From positions 59,305,840 through 59,369,839 of the forward strand of contig JAVMKO010000002.1 of the NCBI GenBank assembly GCA_032164245.1: a stretch of 64,000 bases of DNA, in the 5' to 3' direction. Each line of letters begins with the position of its first letter. Positions within the stretch are counted from its first letter, which is position 1. Of this stretch, positions 53,577-63,925 are shown one piece after another. The notes beneath the pieces were generated by a model. The model did no database searches. It was not told the origin of the DNA and worked only from the letters and a program-made list of their open reading frames with translations. Both the position numbers and the translations under genes were made by a program. The DNA is from Sternotherus odoratus (Eukaryota; Chordata; Testudines; Kinosternidae).

Positions 53577-54417
53577 GGGTATGTCTTCACTACAGCAGTA
53601 GGTCGATTTCCCTTAAGTCGATTTTCTAAAGTCTACTTTAGAAAATCGACTTAGTGTGTCCCCACAAAGGACAGCAGGTTGACAGTGGTCAACAGTGTCC
53701 GTCCTTCAACTTTTGCAGGGGTCAACATAGCCCGCATTGCACTGTGTGTAGGTAGCCCACAGTGCCGGGAGTGCCAGACCCCCACGCCTGCCCGAGCAGC
53801 CCTGCGAACCCCCCCGCCCGCCCAAGCAGCCCCGCGCCGGGCCCCCGCGCCCGCCCGAGCAGCTCCGCGAACCCCCCCCCCGCCCGCCTGAGCAGCCCCG
53901 CGAACCCCCCCACCTGCCCGAGCAGCCCTGCGAACCCCCCCGCCTACCCGAGCAGCCCCGCGAACCCCCCCACCCGCCCGAGCAGCCCCGCGCCGGACCC
54001 CCCCGCCCGCCTGAGCAGCCCCACGCTGGCTCCCCCCCCCCCCGCTCGGGTGGGGGGGCGGTTCGCGGGGCTGCTCAGGTGGGTGGGGCAGGGTCTGCGG
54101 AACTGCTCGGGCGGGCGGGGGGTCCGGCGCGGGGCTGCTCTGGCGGGCGGGGGGTTTCGAGGAGCTGCTCGGGCGGGGCGAGCCGGCGCGGGGCTGCTCG
54201 GAAGGTCGGAGGCTTAACGTCACATGCCTCCTCACTAGCCCACAATCGACCTAGAGAGGTCGATTTCAGAGCTACTCCTCTCGTTAGGGAGGAGTACCAA
54301 AGTCGATTTTAAGGTCCCTTTAAATCGACTTTAAGGGCATGCATGTGAGGACGGGTACAGGCTTAAATCGACTTTAGCTTGATAAAGTCAACTTTAAGCC
54401 CTAGTCGTGACCTGCCC
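53577..54417. mobile_element. MITE C nested in MITE B, 841 bp, with expanded minisatellite
   Basis: Left end gggtatgtcttcactac and right end (reversed) gggcaggtcacgactag are inverted repeats. Subterminal sequence is rich in 'aagtcgatttt' and 'aaatcgacttt' motifs, including the hairpin at 53613-53653 (ttaagtcgattttctaaagt and its complement). Flanks are TTA (53574-53576) and CCA (54418-54420); the original target duplication may have mutated. The interior is a GC-rich minisatellite (separate entry), which makes this copy longer than a usual MITE. Confidence 0.65.
53779..54205. repeat. GC-rich 30-33 bp minisatellite with orientation switch
   Basis: The core gagcagccccgcgaa occurs about eight times at 30-33 bp spacing (53794, 53824, 53857, 53890, 53920, 53950, 53980 and 54013). 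After a poly-C/poly-G centre (about 54032-54058), the reverse complement, ggctgctcgggcggg, occurs about five times to 54205. The result is a large imperfect palindrome with an abrupt strand-composition switch. The frames at 53651-54235 (minus) and 53762-54217 (plus) are P/A/R/G-rich products of the repeat and not genes. Confidence 0.9.
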
Positions 54418-54677
54418 CCACACTTGCTCAGTCTGAATTAGTGGGCTAAAAATATCTGTGTGAATATAGTGGCACTGGTGGCAACTCGGGCAAGCCACAT
54501 GAGTCCAACCCTGCCCAGCCCCTTGTGTTTGACCTCAGGCAGAGAGCCCAAGTTGCTGCCCATCCTGCAACATCCACACTGCTATTTTTAGCACACTAGT
54601 TCAAGCTGAGTTGGCGCAAGTCTCTCTATATCTTCTGGGAATCACACCGCCCAGCTGAAGTGTAGACATTCCTTCAA

Positions 54678-54787
54678 GGGCCTGATTCTCCTTTCATCAT
54701 ACTGGTTTTATGCTGATGTAATTCCATTGACTACAGTGAAGTTACACCTGATTTATACTGGGGTAAATGAGAGGAGAATCAGACCTT
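54678..54787. repeat. Fold-back element D, 110 bp
   Basis: Left arm agggcctgattctcctttca and right arm (reversed) aaaggtctgattctcctctc are inverted copies. The centre reads attccattgactacagtgaa, then gttacacctgatttatactg. A related weaker copy is at 63842. Confidence 0.75.
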
Positions 54788-55239
54788 TAGTGGTCTTTAT
54801 CCCCAATATCCTCACCATGAACTTCTTTACAATGAACTCTGCAATCCACTTAGGTACCCAAAATTCTAAAACTATCTAAGTTGTTTTGAACTGATTTCAC
54901 ATGTATCATCTTTACTATTATTTTATTAATATTCCACATTTCTAAGGCTTCCATCATTATTCAGATACTGCAGATGTTAGATACTGTCGTATCTAAGAAT
55001 AATTTCCTAAATTATAAAAAACCCCAGCAACAATCCTTCATGAGAAGAAACCAATTCATATTTGAACCTGGTATCTCCCAGCCATAGCATCTCTGTTGAA
55101 ACCAGCTGCTGTGGTGAAATGGAAAGAAAAAAGAGGCTGACTTTAAGATAATTTGAACCTAGAGAATTTAGAAATGCAAAGGAGCAGGATCATGAACTGT
55201 GTTCAGTATTGGACTGAAAGCTACAGTAGACTTGGGAGT

Positions 55240-58060
55240 GTTAGTGTGATATATTTTCATTAGTCTGCTCTACTTGGTAGATGTGATAGATGGTATACAG
55301 AATGATGTGTATTTTATGGACTGCCATCTGGGTCAGACCAAGGGAAAGCAAATTGGACTGATCCAGATGTGAAATAATAAAATGATGAATCATTTTAGCT
55401 AGGTCCATATCTGAATGAAAAGGGTGCAATCTCCTGGCTAGCTGAAGGTGAAAGCAAATGTTCTGGGTTGTTACTGCTCTCTAAATAGCTGTGATTAGTG
55501 AAGAGTCTACTAGGATCCCAAGAGTTCCAAGTACCTTTACAAATTGCAGATTTCCTTGATGGTGGATGAAGTCACAGTTTCTGCTACTTCTACAGATACT
55601 TTCACTTTCCACCAGCATTCCTCTTGAGCCAGTTTCTTTTTTCTTATGCACAACCCTTATTCCGTCACACTCTAGAACAGCAGAAAGGCTGACCTGTCCA
55701 CTTTGAGTGGGAGACCGATAGAACTGGATATCATCAACATATTAGTGACAAGAGAGAAATGATAGCGCAGAGCTCCATGGAATTTGACAAGGATGTTCAC
55801 TTGGTGAACAACAGCCCATCACGACTTCTACTATTAAGCCAATAGGCCAACATCATAATTAGCAATGTGGAAGGAGCCTAATATGTCTTGTAGCACTAGC
55901 ATGAAAGTCTGGTCCTTGCCCAGAGCCCTCAAGACATAGTTCATTAGCATAATTAATGCTGTATCCATGAGAATCTGCATTCTGAAGTCATACTGGAAGG
56001 GGTCTAAACAAATTATTATTATTTTACAGTGCCAAGTAGCATGTTGGGTGCCTCACAGTACAGATGAGAAGACATGATCCCTGTCCCATTAAACTTACAA
56101 TAAAATTTCAGACATTGGTGGATTGATGATGATAACAAAACAATAGTCTAGAAAATGTGGAGAAAGGAAGGGCAGAGATTTATAGTGGTAGATGACATAG
56201 CTACTCAAAAAATGTTAGTGTATGATGAAGCAAAAGTGTTTGTTCTCATTATATATAACAAGAAATAACTGTAATTCCTGGTGACGCACTTTTCATAGGC
56301 TTCATCGAAGAAGCAGGTCTCTAGGAAGGATTAGCATGAGAAGAGGGCAGTAGCCTTGCAAACCAGCTCAGAAGGGTTTTTTTTCATGCATAGGGGGTAG
56401 CATGGAGAGGGTTGTAAGAAAAGTGGAAAAGTGAGGTGAAGACTGATATCTCAGCACAGACAAGGGGTGTGCTGAGGTGAAAAAATAACTGTTGAGATGT
56501 TACTTCAGATGGATAGCCACTACCTTCTTGGTGATCTTACTCAAGAAAAACAGATTTGAGGTGGGGAATTAGTTGGTGAGGCTGGTTGCACCAAGTAATG
56601 ATTTCTTGGTTGCATGGGGCTGTTGCATGCTCTGAATTCCTGGTAGGTACCATATTTTACACAGACTTTGTCAATTCCTTACTGGTTTTGATTAGCTATG
56701 AGGAGCAAGGATGCCTTTTGCATCTGTTGACTCAGCCTTTCCCCAGCACCCTTAGAACCACAGCTTGTGTGACTGGCCTAAACTCAGTTAGGGAAAGTAG
56801 TATGGTTTCCCCATTGCACTTCAGCTTTGCTCCCAAAGAGTGAGATAGTCTTGGAGTCACTTGAGCTTTTCTGAAAAGTAGCATAACTGTTCACACTTAG
56901 AGGTGTTTAAGTCGGAAATTATGTGAAGACGCTCTGGATTCATTAGACACTCTATGTCCAGACCAATTCTATTGGCTCAGCCTTTGCAGAAATAGGGATG
57001 AATGCTAAAAGGAATTTAATAGTGTCCTTCAGTAGCACTTGATCATAACTAATTCATCATCCAATTCAGATTTATTTCTTCATCTCTGTAGCTCAAAACT
57101 TATTCCTTCCCATTTTATATGCTATAGGACATCAATGAAGCATAATTATGTTGGGGAGGAGATGTTCTGGGGTTATCACCTAAACAGCTGTAGACAGAAG
57201 ATGGGTTACAGTGTCCTACTGGCCTATTGATGGTTTTGACCTATGGCTGATCACTAACTTGGATTTCTAGAAACCTATGGAATTTGATAGTTTCCAAAAG
57301 CAGACTGCCAAAATTATTCTGCCTCCAGACAGATGCGAAAGCCCCCATCTATCTTTCCTCAAAGAAGGCAATGATATAACTGTAATACAGTATTTATTAT
57401 GCTCCCAGTTGTAACTTCCAAACTGAAGAGGAGGTCAAGTTTGTATTCCTTTGTATGTTGGAGGTAAAGATGTGGAGACTACCTGTAAAAAGTCCATGTT
57501 CATCATGTTTGAGGCATGAACCATGTGGACACTGAAATCTGTCTATCATATTTAATGTGTAGTATTCAAGCACCTAATAATCTTTAATGTATTTCCCTAG
57601 ATGAAGAGTCATTGTAAATATACTACCTGGCTTGATAGCACCTCTGTAAATTCTGAGAGGAAGACGGTTAGGTTGCACAGTGGTATAACTGCTGCAAGGA
57701 TATCTACATTGACTTTGCCTCAGAAAATTGCATATTGAGAGCACACTCTCAGGTGATTCTGTCCATGACAAGAGGTCCTTCCCACACTGAGGGGTGGATG
57801 TAGAAAACATTGCCAGTTCTCCTCAGGTTTCTCTAGGATCATGATGTTCTGCATAACTGGCTGGGTCAAGCTCTGACAGAGTAGAATCCTATTGTCATTC
57901 AACCAGCTTTCAGTGATGTAGTTAATTTCATGAATTTCATCTGAGGCAAAGTTATGAATGATGTTGTTTTTATTGACATCCAATCTTGCATTAAAAAGCT
58001 CTAAACTTAGAGCCACCACACCCAATGCCTTAAACTTTTGTTTGCCTTTGAGGACCAAGA
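55240..58060 (-). mobile_element. Decayed LINE ORF2 (endonuclease plus reverse transcriptase)
   Basis: Read on the minus strand, 5' to 3': at about 57960-57870 the endonuclease block L-F-N-A-R-L-D-V-N-K and then Y-I-T-E-S-W-L-N-D, matching the LINE motif 'LNARSL-NK...ITETWL'. At about 56560-56470 comes F-L-S-K-I-T-K-K-V-V-A, matching the fingers motif 'FLGKVIEKVVA'. At 55741-55718 is Y-V-D-D-I-Q-F-Y, the reverse transcriptase catalytic box. At about 55545-55510 is V-K-V-L-G-T-L-G-I-x-V-D-S-S-L. At 55429-55300 is L-A-K-M-I-H-H-F-I-I-S-H-L-D-Q-S-N, matching 'LxxVIHAFVxSRLDYCN'. Motif order is correct for a CR1/L2/Rex-type LINE. Frameshifts and stops are frequent, so it is dead. A SINE-like piece interrupts it at 56005. 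Family assignment beyond this superclade is uncertain. Confidence 0.75.
56005..56105 (+). mobile_element. SINE-like remnant inside the LINE
   Basis: ttattattattttacagtgc, gtgcctcacagtacagatga, gacatgatccctgtcccatt and aaacttacaata resemble the element at 1700-1790 (ctgtacaaacatacag..., agtccttgcgctgaagagct, tacagtc). It lies between the fingers and YVDD segments of the LINE, in opposite orientation. Confidence 0.45.
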
Positions 58061-59730
58061 GACAAATAATGTGTGTGTACTGTTCACTCTCAATTCAAGG
58101 AAAGATTTTTTTCATCCTGTCTCCCCAATCCTGTGCATATTAGAAATTAGAAGGTTAGAGAGCCATTAAAATGGTCATCCTCTTCTTGCTATTCCATGCT
58201 TTCTGAAACAATAGTTTCTCACACTTCCCTGAAACTCATATAAATGTTGTCCATTGTATGATCTTTGTCTGCCAATGTTATGATGTTCTTAAAGAATTTG
58301 GGGTAAGTTGCTAAATCAGAACTTTTTCTGAAAAATCAATGAAGACTCCCTCACTAAAATTGACATTAAAAAAGTATGTTTCTGTTTTCACTGATATTTA
58401 ATACCAAAGTACAAAAAGCCCAATTATCAGTATGCAGTGCAGTTATAATGAGGCAAATGTATGCTGTTCACAGCACTAATAAAATATTAATGCTGAAATT
58501 CACCTATCCTTATTATTGCATCTTGTATGTCAACCGTTCTCATTACCACTAATAAAACAAGTTATAAATATAAAACATAACGGCAACCCAGTTTACAGGG
58601 CTGTGGTGTCTAAGATCCTCCCTTGTTTCTTTCTCCATTTTCCAGTCCCCCCTTAATTATCCATCAAAAGGCTGGGCTTGCAGCTTTGGCAACTTTTCAT
58701 AATTCAAACTGTCTGATTTTTAAAATTTTATTTTATTTTGCTTTGGTGCATTGCTGGACCTAACATTTTTACCCATTTCATAGTCCCCTCTCACTACTTC
58801 CCTACTCTATATCCCATCTCTGGGATGTTGCCTTAAACTTCTTTTTTAATATTGCAAAATTACTACTATTATTACCAAAACAAGAATATTTGTTTAAATT
58901 AACTGTTTGTGCCCCAAATTTTCCATTTTCAAATACTCATATCAATTATTTTTTGTTCACACACAAATTAAAAGAATGTCTGTTCTTCATACAAATACCT
59001 AAAATGACATGCCAACAAGGATATTTAGGATAAATGTGGGTGAGCAATTCCTTGTATGTATATGCATATATGTGAATTCCTTATTTAATATTCATTGTCC
59101 TCCCATGTTAAAGATTTGTCATCCAGTCAGGGAGCAGAAATAATATCACATGATTTTGATGACCAAATACAGACCACAAGCAACAAATTATGAACTGAAT
59201 ATTTTGCAAACAATTCATAGGTTGACAATTGTTTGCCTTAGCTATCTAGAGGATAGCAACAAATCGCTTAATAAATTAGCAGAAATAAGGACCTGTGTCT
59301 GATACTATATTTAAACATCTGTATGGCTGCACTTGCAAATCATAATATTTAAAATGAATAATTTGACTAAATATTATAAATACTAAAATGTAAAACTAAT
59401 TCAGGTTCATGTGTCCCTAACTTTCAATGCTTATTCTTTGCTTCCTTTAGTATTGCCTATCTTTATGTGTTGGGTTTATTTACAGTATATAAGGAGTTTA
59501 TTTTATATTTTATCTCCCTATTTCATTTTGTTTTATTGATACATTGTCTCCATTTTTATTTTTAAATGTTTTTAGCTATGTAATGTATTAACTTCCTTTT
59601 TCAGTAATTAATATGTTCAATAACTGATAAACACATTATGAGCCTACTTTTTCCTAGATTATTTTTTATGTCTACGATATTTGTTTCTAGCTAGTCAGCT
59701 TTAAGGCTTCTTCCCCAGCACCAATATCCA
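58061..59730. other. No supported gene
   Basis: Very AT-rich DNA with short homopolymers and no recognisable repeat. Confidence 0.5.
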
Positions 59731-59955
59731 GGGCTGACACGTGCCATTAGGAGAGCTAGGCGACCACCTAGGGCGTCAGGAAATGGGGGGGAGGGGCAGA
59801 TTGTCGGCCTCTGCGTGACTGTCCCTTGCCGATTTGCCTACCAGCGGCAATTCGGCATCAGTTCAATGCCACTTCCACCACCAGCACCAATTCAGCGGTG
59901 ACTGCTCCTTGCCGGTTATGCCACCGGCGGCAATTCAGCAGCATTCCCTCTAAAT
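59731..59955 (+). repeat. Unassigned dispersed repeat
   Basis: It is GC-rich against an AT-rich background: agggctgacacgtgccatta, ggcgaccacctagggcgtca, then two related blocks, ctgtcccttgccgatttgcc and tgctccttgccggttatgcc, each followed by 'accRgcggcaattc'. The block repeats about 95 bp apart. It looks like a reptile transposon end or LTR piece I cannot name. Confidence 0.45.
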
Positions 59956-60284
59956 GCTCAATTTAATTAAAAATCTTTCATTATTTCCAATTTCTCTGCT
60001 ATTGTAACTGTAGTCTTATCTTATGGGCCAAATTCAGGTCATTTACATCCAAGTTGCCATGTTCTAATGGATAGCTATAGACTATTCACAGTTGGTGCCA
60101 CATATGATCACATCTCTATGTTGATCATCCACCGTAAATAAAAGCTTTTGCATTCTTAATTTTATTCTGTACCTTCTCCTCTAAGATTTTATATTGCTAA
60201 CAAGTTACTGTCTTCTCCATCACAACTTCAGTGTTCTGCATCATACAATAAGTATTTTTATACTAAACCTGAGTACGCTTAGGG

Positions 60285-60656
60285 TAAGGGTGGCCAACCT
60301 GAGCCTGAGAAGGAGCCAGAATTTACCAATGTACATTGCCAAAGAGCCACAGTAGTATGTCAGCAGCCCCCCATTAGCTCCCTGTCCCTCCCCGCACCTC
60401 CCGATCAGCTATTTCATGGTGTGCAGGAGGTTCTGTGGGAGAGGGGGAGGAGCAAGGGCATGGCAGGCTCAGGGGAAGGGATTGTGTGGGGGAAGGGCCT
60501 GTGGCAGAGCCAGGAGTTGAGCAGTGAACACCCCCCGGCACACTGGAAAGTTGGAGCCTGTAGCTCCAGCCCCGGAGTCAGTGCCTATACAAGAAGCCAC
60601 ATCTTAACTTCCGGAGAGCCATATGTGGCTCCAGAGCCATAGGTTGACCACCCCTG
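60285..60656. mobile_element. hAT-type MITE, 372 bp
   Basis: Left end taagggtggccaacctg and right end (reversed) caggggtggtcaacctatgg are inverted repeats of the hAT 'CAGGGGTGGNCAACC' form. Flanking 8-bp sequences gcttaggg (60277-60284) and gcttaagg (60657-60664) match at 7 of 8 positions, the target size of hAT transposons. The interior is GC-rich and purine-biased. The frame at 60421-60642 is spurious. Confidence 0.85.
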
Positions 60657-61371
60657 GCTTAAGGAGTCCCAAACATGCCAATGTCTCCAACTGAATGACA
60701 GACTCCCAGAATTTTATAGCCCTACACATTCATTTATTTTTATGGCTGGTCTTTTCTCTATCAATGAATGTAAGCCACCCAGAGCTTTTCATGCCAGCCA
60801 ATGGATTCTGCCTGTTCTATGTTGATTGTGAAATAGACATGAATCACCAGTTAAATTGCTGCCCTTGACTGAAGTTAGGAGTTGCATTCAGCCCGGGAAG
60901 AGCAAGTTGGAGAGGACCCTAGATAACCTGCAGATGTCAAGAAAAGGGGAAAAATATGGCAGGGACTCTTTCAATATTCCAAGGAGATATTTTAAACTCT
61001 TTAAATATTATTCCAGCTTTATAAAGCTGTAGTAACCCACAGGGCCAGCATAGCTATGACAGAGGTTTTAGACAAAAGCAACAATGGAACAGGTTTGGAT
61101 CCTTGGAAAGTGGACAGCTTAAATTCCCACTGCCTCTAGAATGCACAAAGGAGGAAGGTTTGGATTTTCACAAGATCTCCAACAAACCGTGATTTACTCA
61201 GCATGTTTTTTCTAAGGTAACTTTTTTTAAGCATTCACTGTATTATTTACACCCTGCTGACCTTACACCCTGCTGCAGTGCCAGGTTGTGTGGTTTGCCA
61301 TGTGTAGGAAACCCTAGAATCATGTGGATGTTTTTGACTATTTTGTTCTCTAAAAGCTTTAGTCAAATTCT

Positions 61372-61450
61372 TGCTCAGGTTCCCAGTGAAGTCAGTTGTT
61401 CCACTGAAGTTCACCCAAGTAAGGGACTGACTGAAAACTAGATTAGGACT
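61372..61450 (+). repeat. Short dispersed repeat, diverged
   Basis: ttcccagtgaagtcagttgt, tccactgaagttcacccaag, taagggactgactgaaa. It has the same general wording as the hairpin family. Confidence 0.35.
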
Positions 61451-61729
61451 TTAGGATTTGGTCATTTGTCATTTTTCCTTGATTCCATTTGTACTACTGT
61501 GTTGAAGTGGTTCTTTTGGCTCTAGTCAGGAAAAAAATAATGTTCCTCAAACAGACCTTTGTTGAATTTAAACTGTCCATTTGATAAGGGCCCAAATCTC
61601 CAGCCTTCATGGATACAAAACTCCCCTTTGTGTTTACAAGGACTGCAGAGTTGCATTGTAGATCAGTGTAGCTTGGGTTTTAGTAATATTTTCATCAGCA
61701 CTTTCTCTTTCTTTCCCTAGCCACCGTTT

Positions 61730-61890
61730 GTCAGAAGCTGGGAATGGGTGAGAGGGAATGGATCACTTGATGATTACCAGTTCTGTTCTTTCCCTCTGGG
61801 GCACCTGGCATTGGCCACTGTTGGCAGACAGGATACTGGACTAGATGGGCCTTTGGTCTGATCCAGTATGGCCGTTCTTATTTTCTTATA
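61730..61890 (+). mobile_element. CR1 LINE 3'-end fragment
   Basis: 'cagaagctgggaatgggtga', 'ggatcacttgatgattacca', 'gcattggccactgttggc', 'gatgggcctttggtctgatc' and 'cagtatggccgttcttattt'. It has the same family wording and 3' limit as the copies at 8257 and 12940. It is 5'-truncated. Confidence 0.92.
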
Positions 61891-63841
61891 TGATTGTGAC
61901 ACCAAAAGTCCATTATGCTTTACAAACAGTTGGAATGAGTAAGAAAATAAAAAGTAGTTTTTATTTTCTGTCCTGTTATTATTAATTATCTCCTTTATGG
62001 TGGAGAGACCTCTGTTTAAGTCATATTACATTACACAGGCCTGGTATTTAAAAAAAAATGAAAAAGCCATTATAGAAGCACATTAATGTACTTCTGGGCC
62101 TATGGACTAACTAAAATATGTGTACATATTAGGGTCTGAAGGTACTTGGCCTTTAGCCTCATGCTTCACAATCAGCTTGAGGCATGTGTCAATTTCATTA
62201 TGATAGCATGCCTCTTCCTGAATTACTGCTGACTTATTATCACTCTGATCTTTTTACGTGCTTCCTTTTATTTGCTCAGTCATTTCACAGTCCAGTTGTT
62301 CCTTTTGGTCAAGCGGCCTATAACATTAGTTTACTGTCTGAAAGACTGCCAACTTCAATGCATAATGATTCAACACCATTATCCATTTCTCCCCAATCTC
62401 CTCTTATGGGGGCTACTAGATCCTCTTTCACCAATATGGCTATACCACCGCATTTATTTTTCCTGCTTGTTTTTTTAAATAAACTATATCCTTTAATATC
62501 ACATTCCAGCCAGACTTTAGTTATGATATATTTTTCTATGTATCATTATGTATAGCCCTTGAGCACTCTTATTTTCTTCTTTGCTAAACCTTTCAATTGT
62601 GTATATATATACATACATATATATAACTTTAATAACCCCCATGTTATTGAGCTTATTTTTCTCTATATTAGTATTCATAAATCCTTATTTCTCTTTTATC
62701 TTCATCCCCATCCTTTTTGTGCACTCCTTTCATCTCTGTTCAGTCTGTGTACTCATCCTTCCCTCATGCAGACCTAAATTGAACTCTTCCTATAACTTCT
62801 CGCTATGGGAAGAAAATAGGCCTTCTTCAGTGGTAACTCTTTCTACCTGTACGGGTCCCTTCAATTCCAAAATATTCTTCAGTAACCCGCAGAAACAAAC
62901 ACCCTTCTTTTATGCCCTTTCACAAATAGAAGCTGTGAGCCAAGTAGATGCATCTGTTGAAGACAGAATGGGGAGAAATACATGTCTTTCTTTGTGTGAG
63001 ATGGTAGAAACTGGGAAACATAAATGTTGTTATTGGTTTATTATTATTATTATGTTACTGGACCAAGGGTTGACTGCTCCTGAGCATCTGTCACTACTGC
63101 TGAAATCAATGGGCATTGCAGATACTCAGCACCTTCCAAGATGTGATCCACTCTATTGTTGTATATAAATGCAGATCCTCAGCTGGGATAAATAATGATC
63201 ACTCCACTGAGCTCAGAATCTGGCTCTTTATTTTTATTCGGTCTGATTCCAGTCCCCTTTACACTCAAGTCCATTGACCAGGAAGATATTTTGTCATTTA
63301 AAGATGGGGGAGGGCACTGATTTTACAATAGACAATTCACAGAAATTCCACACTCCCCTGCTATATGCCAACATTCTGATGCTTTTGGATTTCCCAGCTC
63401 ATGGTTCCAAAGCTGAACCTATCATTGCTGTAAGGTGTGACAGAGTGTTAGCTATAGCACCGTGATCATTTAGGTAACAGTGTCACACAGAAGACTGCAA
63501 GCTTAGTGGGAATCAATCTGTTATGATGGGGTGGCAGGCTCCTTCTAAACACATGCCTATACTGCGTTCTGCAGTGCTTGGAACCTAAAAATTAAAAGTA
63601 CACATAGGGAAAAGAAACAGACTGCACATATGTTGTGAATGAGACACCATCCAAATGGACCAGGCAGTGCTGCACACCGGTGGCTGAGGGAGCACCTTCA
63701 CCCCACTCATTCCGTTATCACAGTTGTACCATGGTCCTCCTGGATCCTGATCCTCACTCTGTCTTCAATTGCTCTCCTGTTCTTCCTGATTCATCCACCC
63801 TACCCAAACATGATGGTCATTTGTTTCTCCAGTACTTTTGT
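61891..63841. other. No supported gene
   Basis: The 195-codon frame at 62581-63168 starts in a TA repeat and ends in a dispersed repeat (ctgagcatctgtcac, atactcagcacct). It has no domain and is judged spurious. The 123-codon frame at 62184-62555 is also unrecognised. Confidence 0.45.
62598..62625 (+). repeat. TA-rich microsatellite
   Basis: gtatatatatacatacatat followed by atataac. The open frames starting nearby (62559-63168) are chance frames through low-complexity DNA. Confidence 0.8.
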
Positions 63842-63925
63842 GGGACCTGATTCTCTAAAGTAAATCAGGAGTAACTCTACCAAATTATGTATTTGCGTGA
63901 GAGAACAGAATCAGGATTCTGGTCT
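63842..63925. repeat. Fold-back repeat, diverged relative of element D
   Basis: Left ggacctgattctctaaagta, then aatcaggagtaactctacca, and right gtgagagaacagaatcagga. The arms are inverted copies. Confidence 0.5.

Larger units (their letters stand above)
53519..54673. mobile_element. MITE B, split by MITE C
   Basis: The left portion (53519-53576) gives tgtatatctgcactgctgca and gatgattcccagc. The right portion ends with gctgggaatcacaccgccca-like wording (around 54635-54653) and gctgaagtgtagacattcct. Read in reverse, the right end aligns with the left for about 45 bp: 'tgtctacac', 'cagctggg' and 'gtgattcccag'. The right half includes gggctaaaaatatctgtgtg. The break at 53576/54418 coincides with the ends of MITE C. 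Confidence 0.65.

Noticed and set aside
53651..54235. 194-codon minus-strand frame, R/G/A-rich
   Set aside because: It is produced by the inverted GC-rich minisatellite in MITE C.
62581..63168. 195-codon open frame, the longest in the window
   Set aside because: It starts in a TA microsatellite and ends in a dispersed repeat, has a long run of low-complexity hydrophobic residues, no domain and no splice context.
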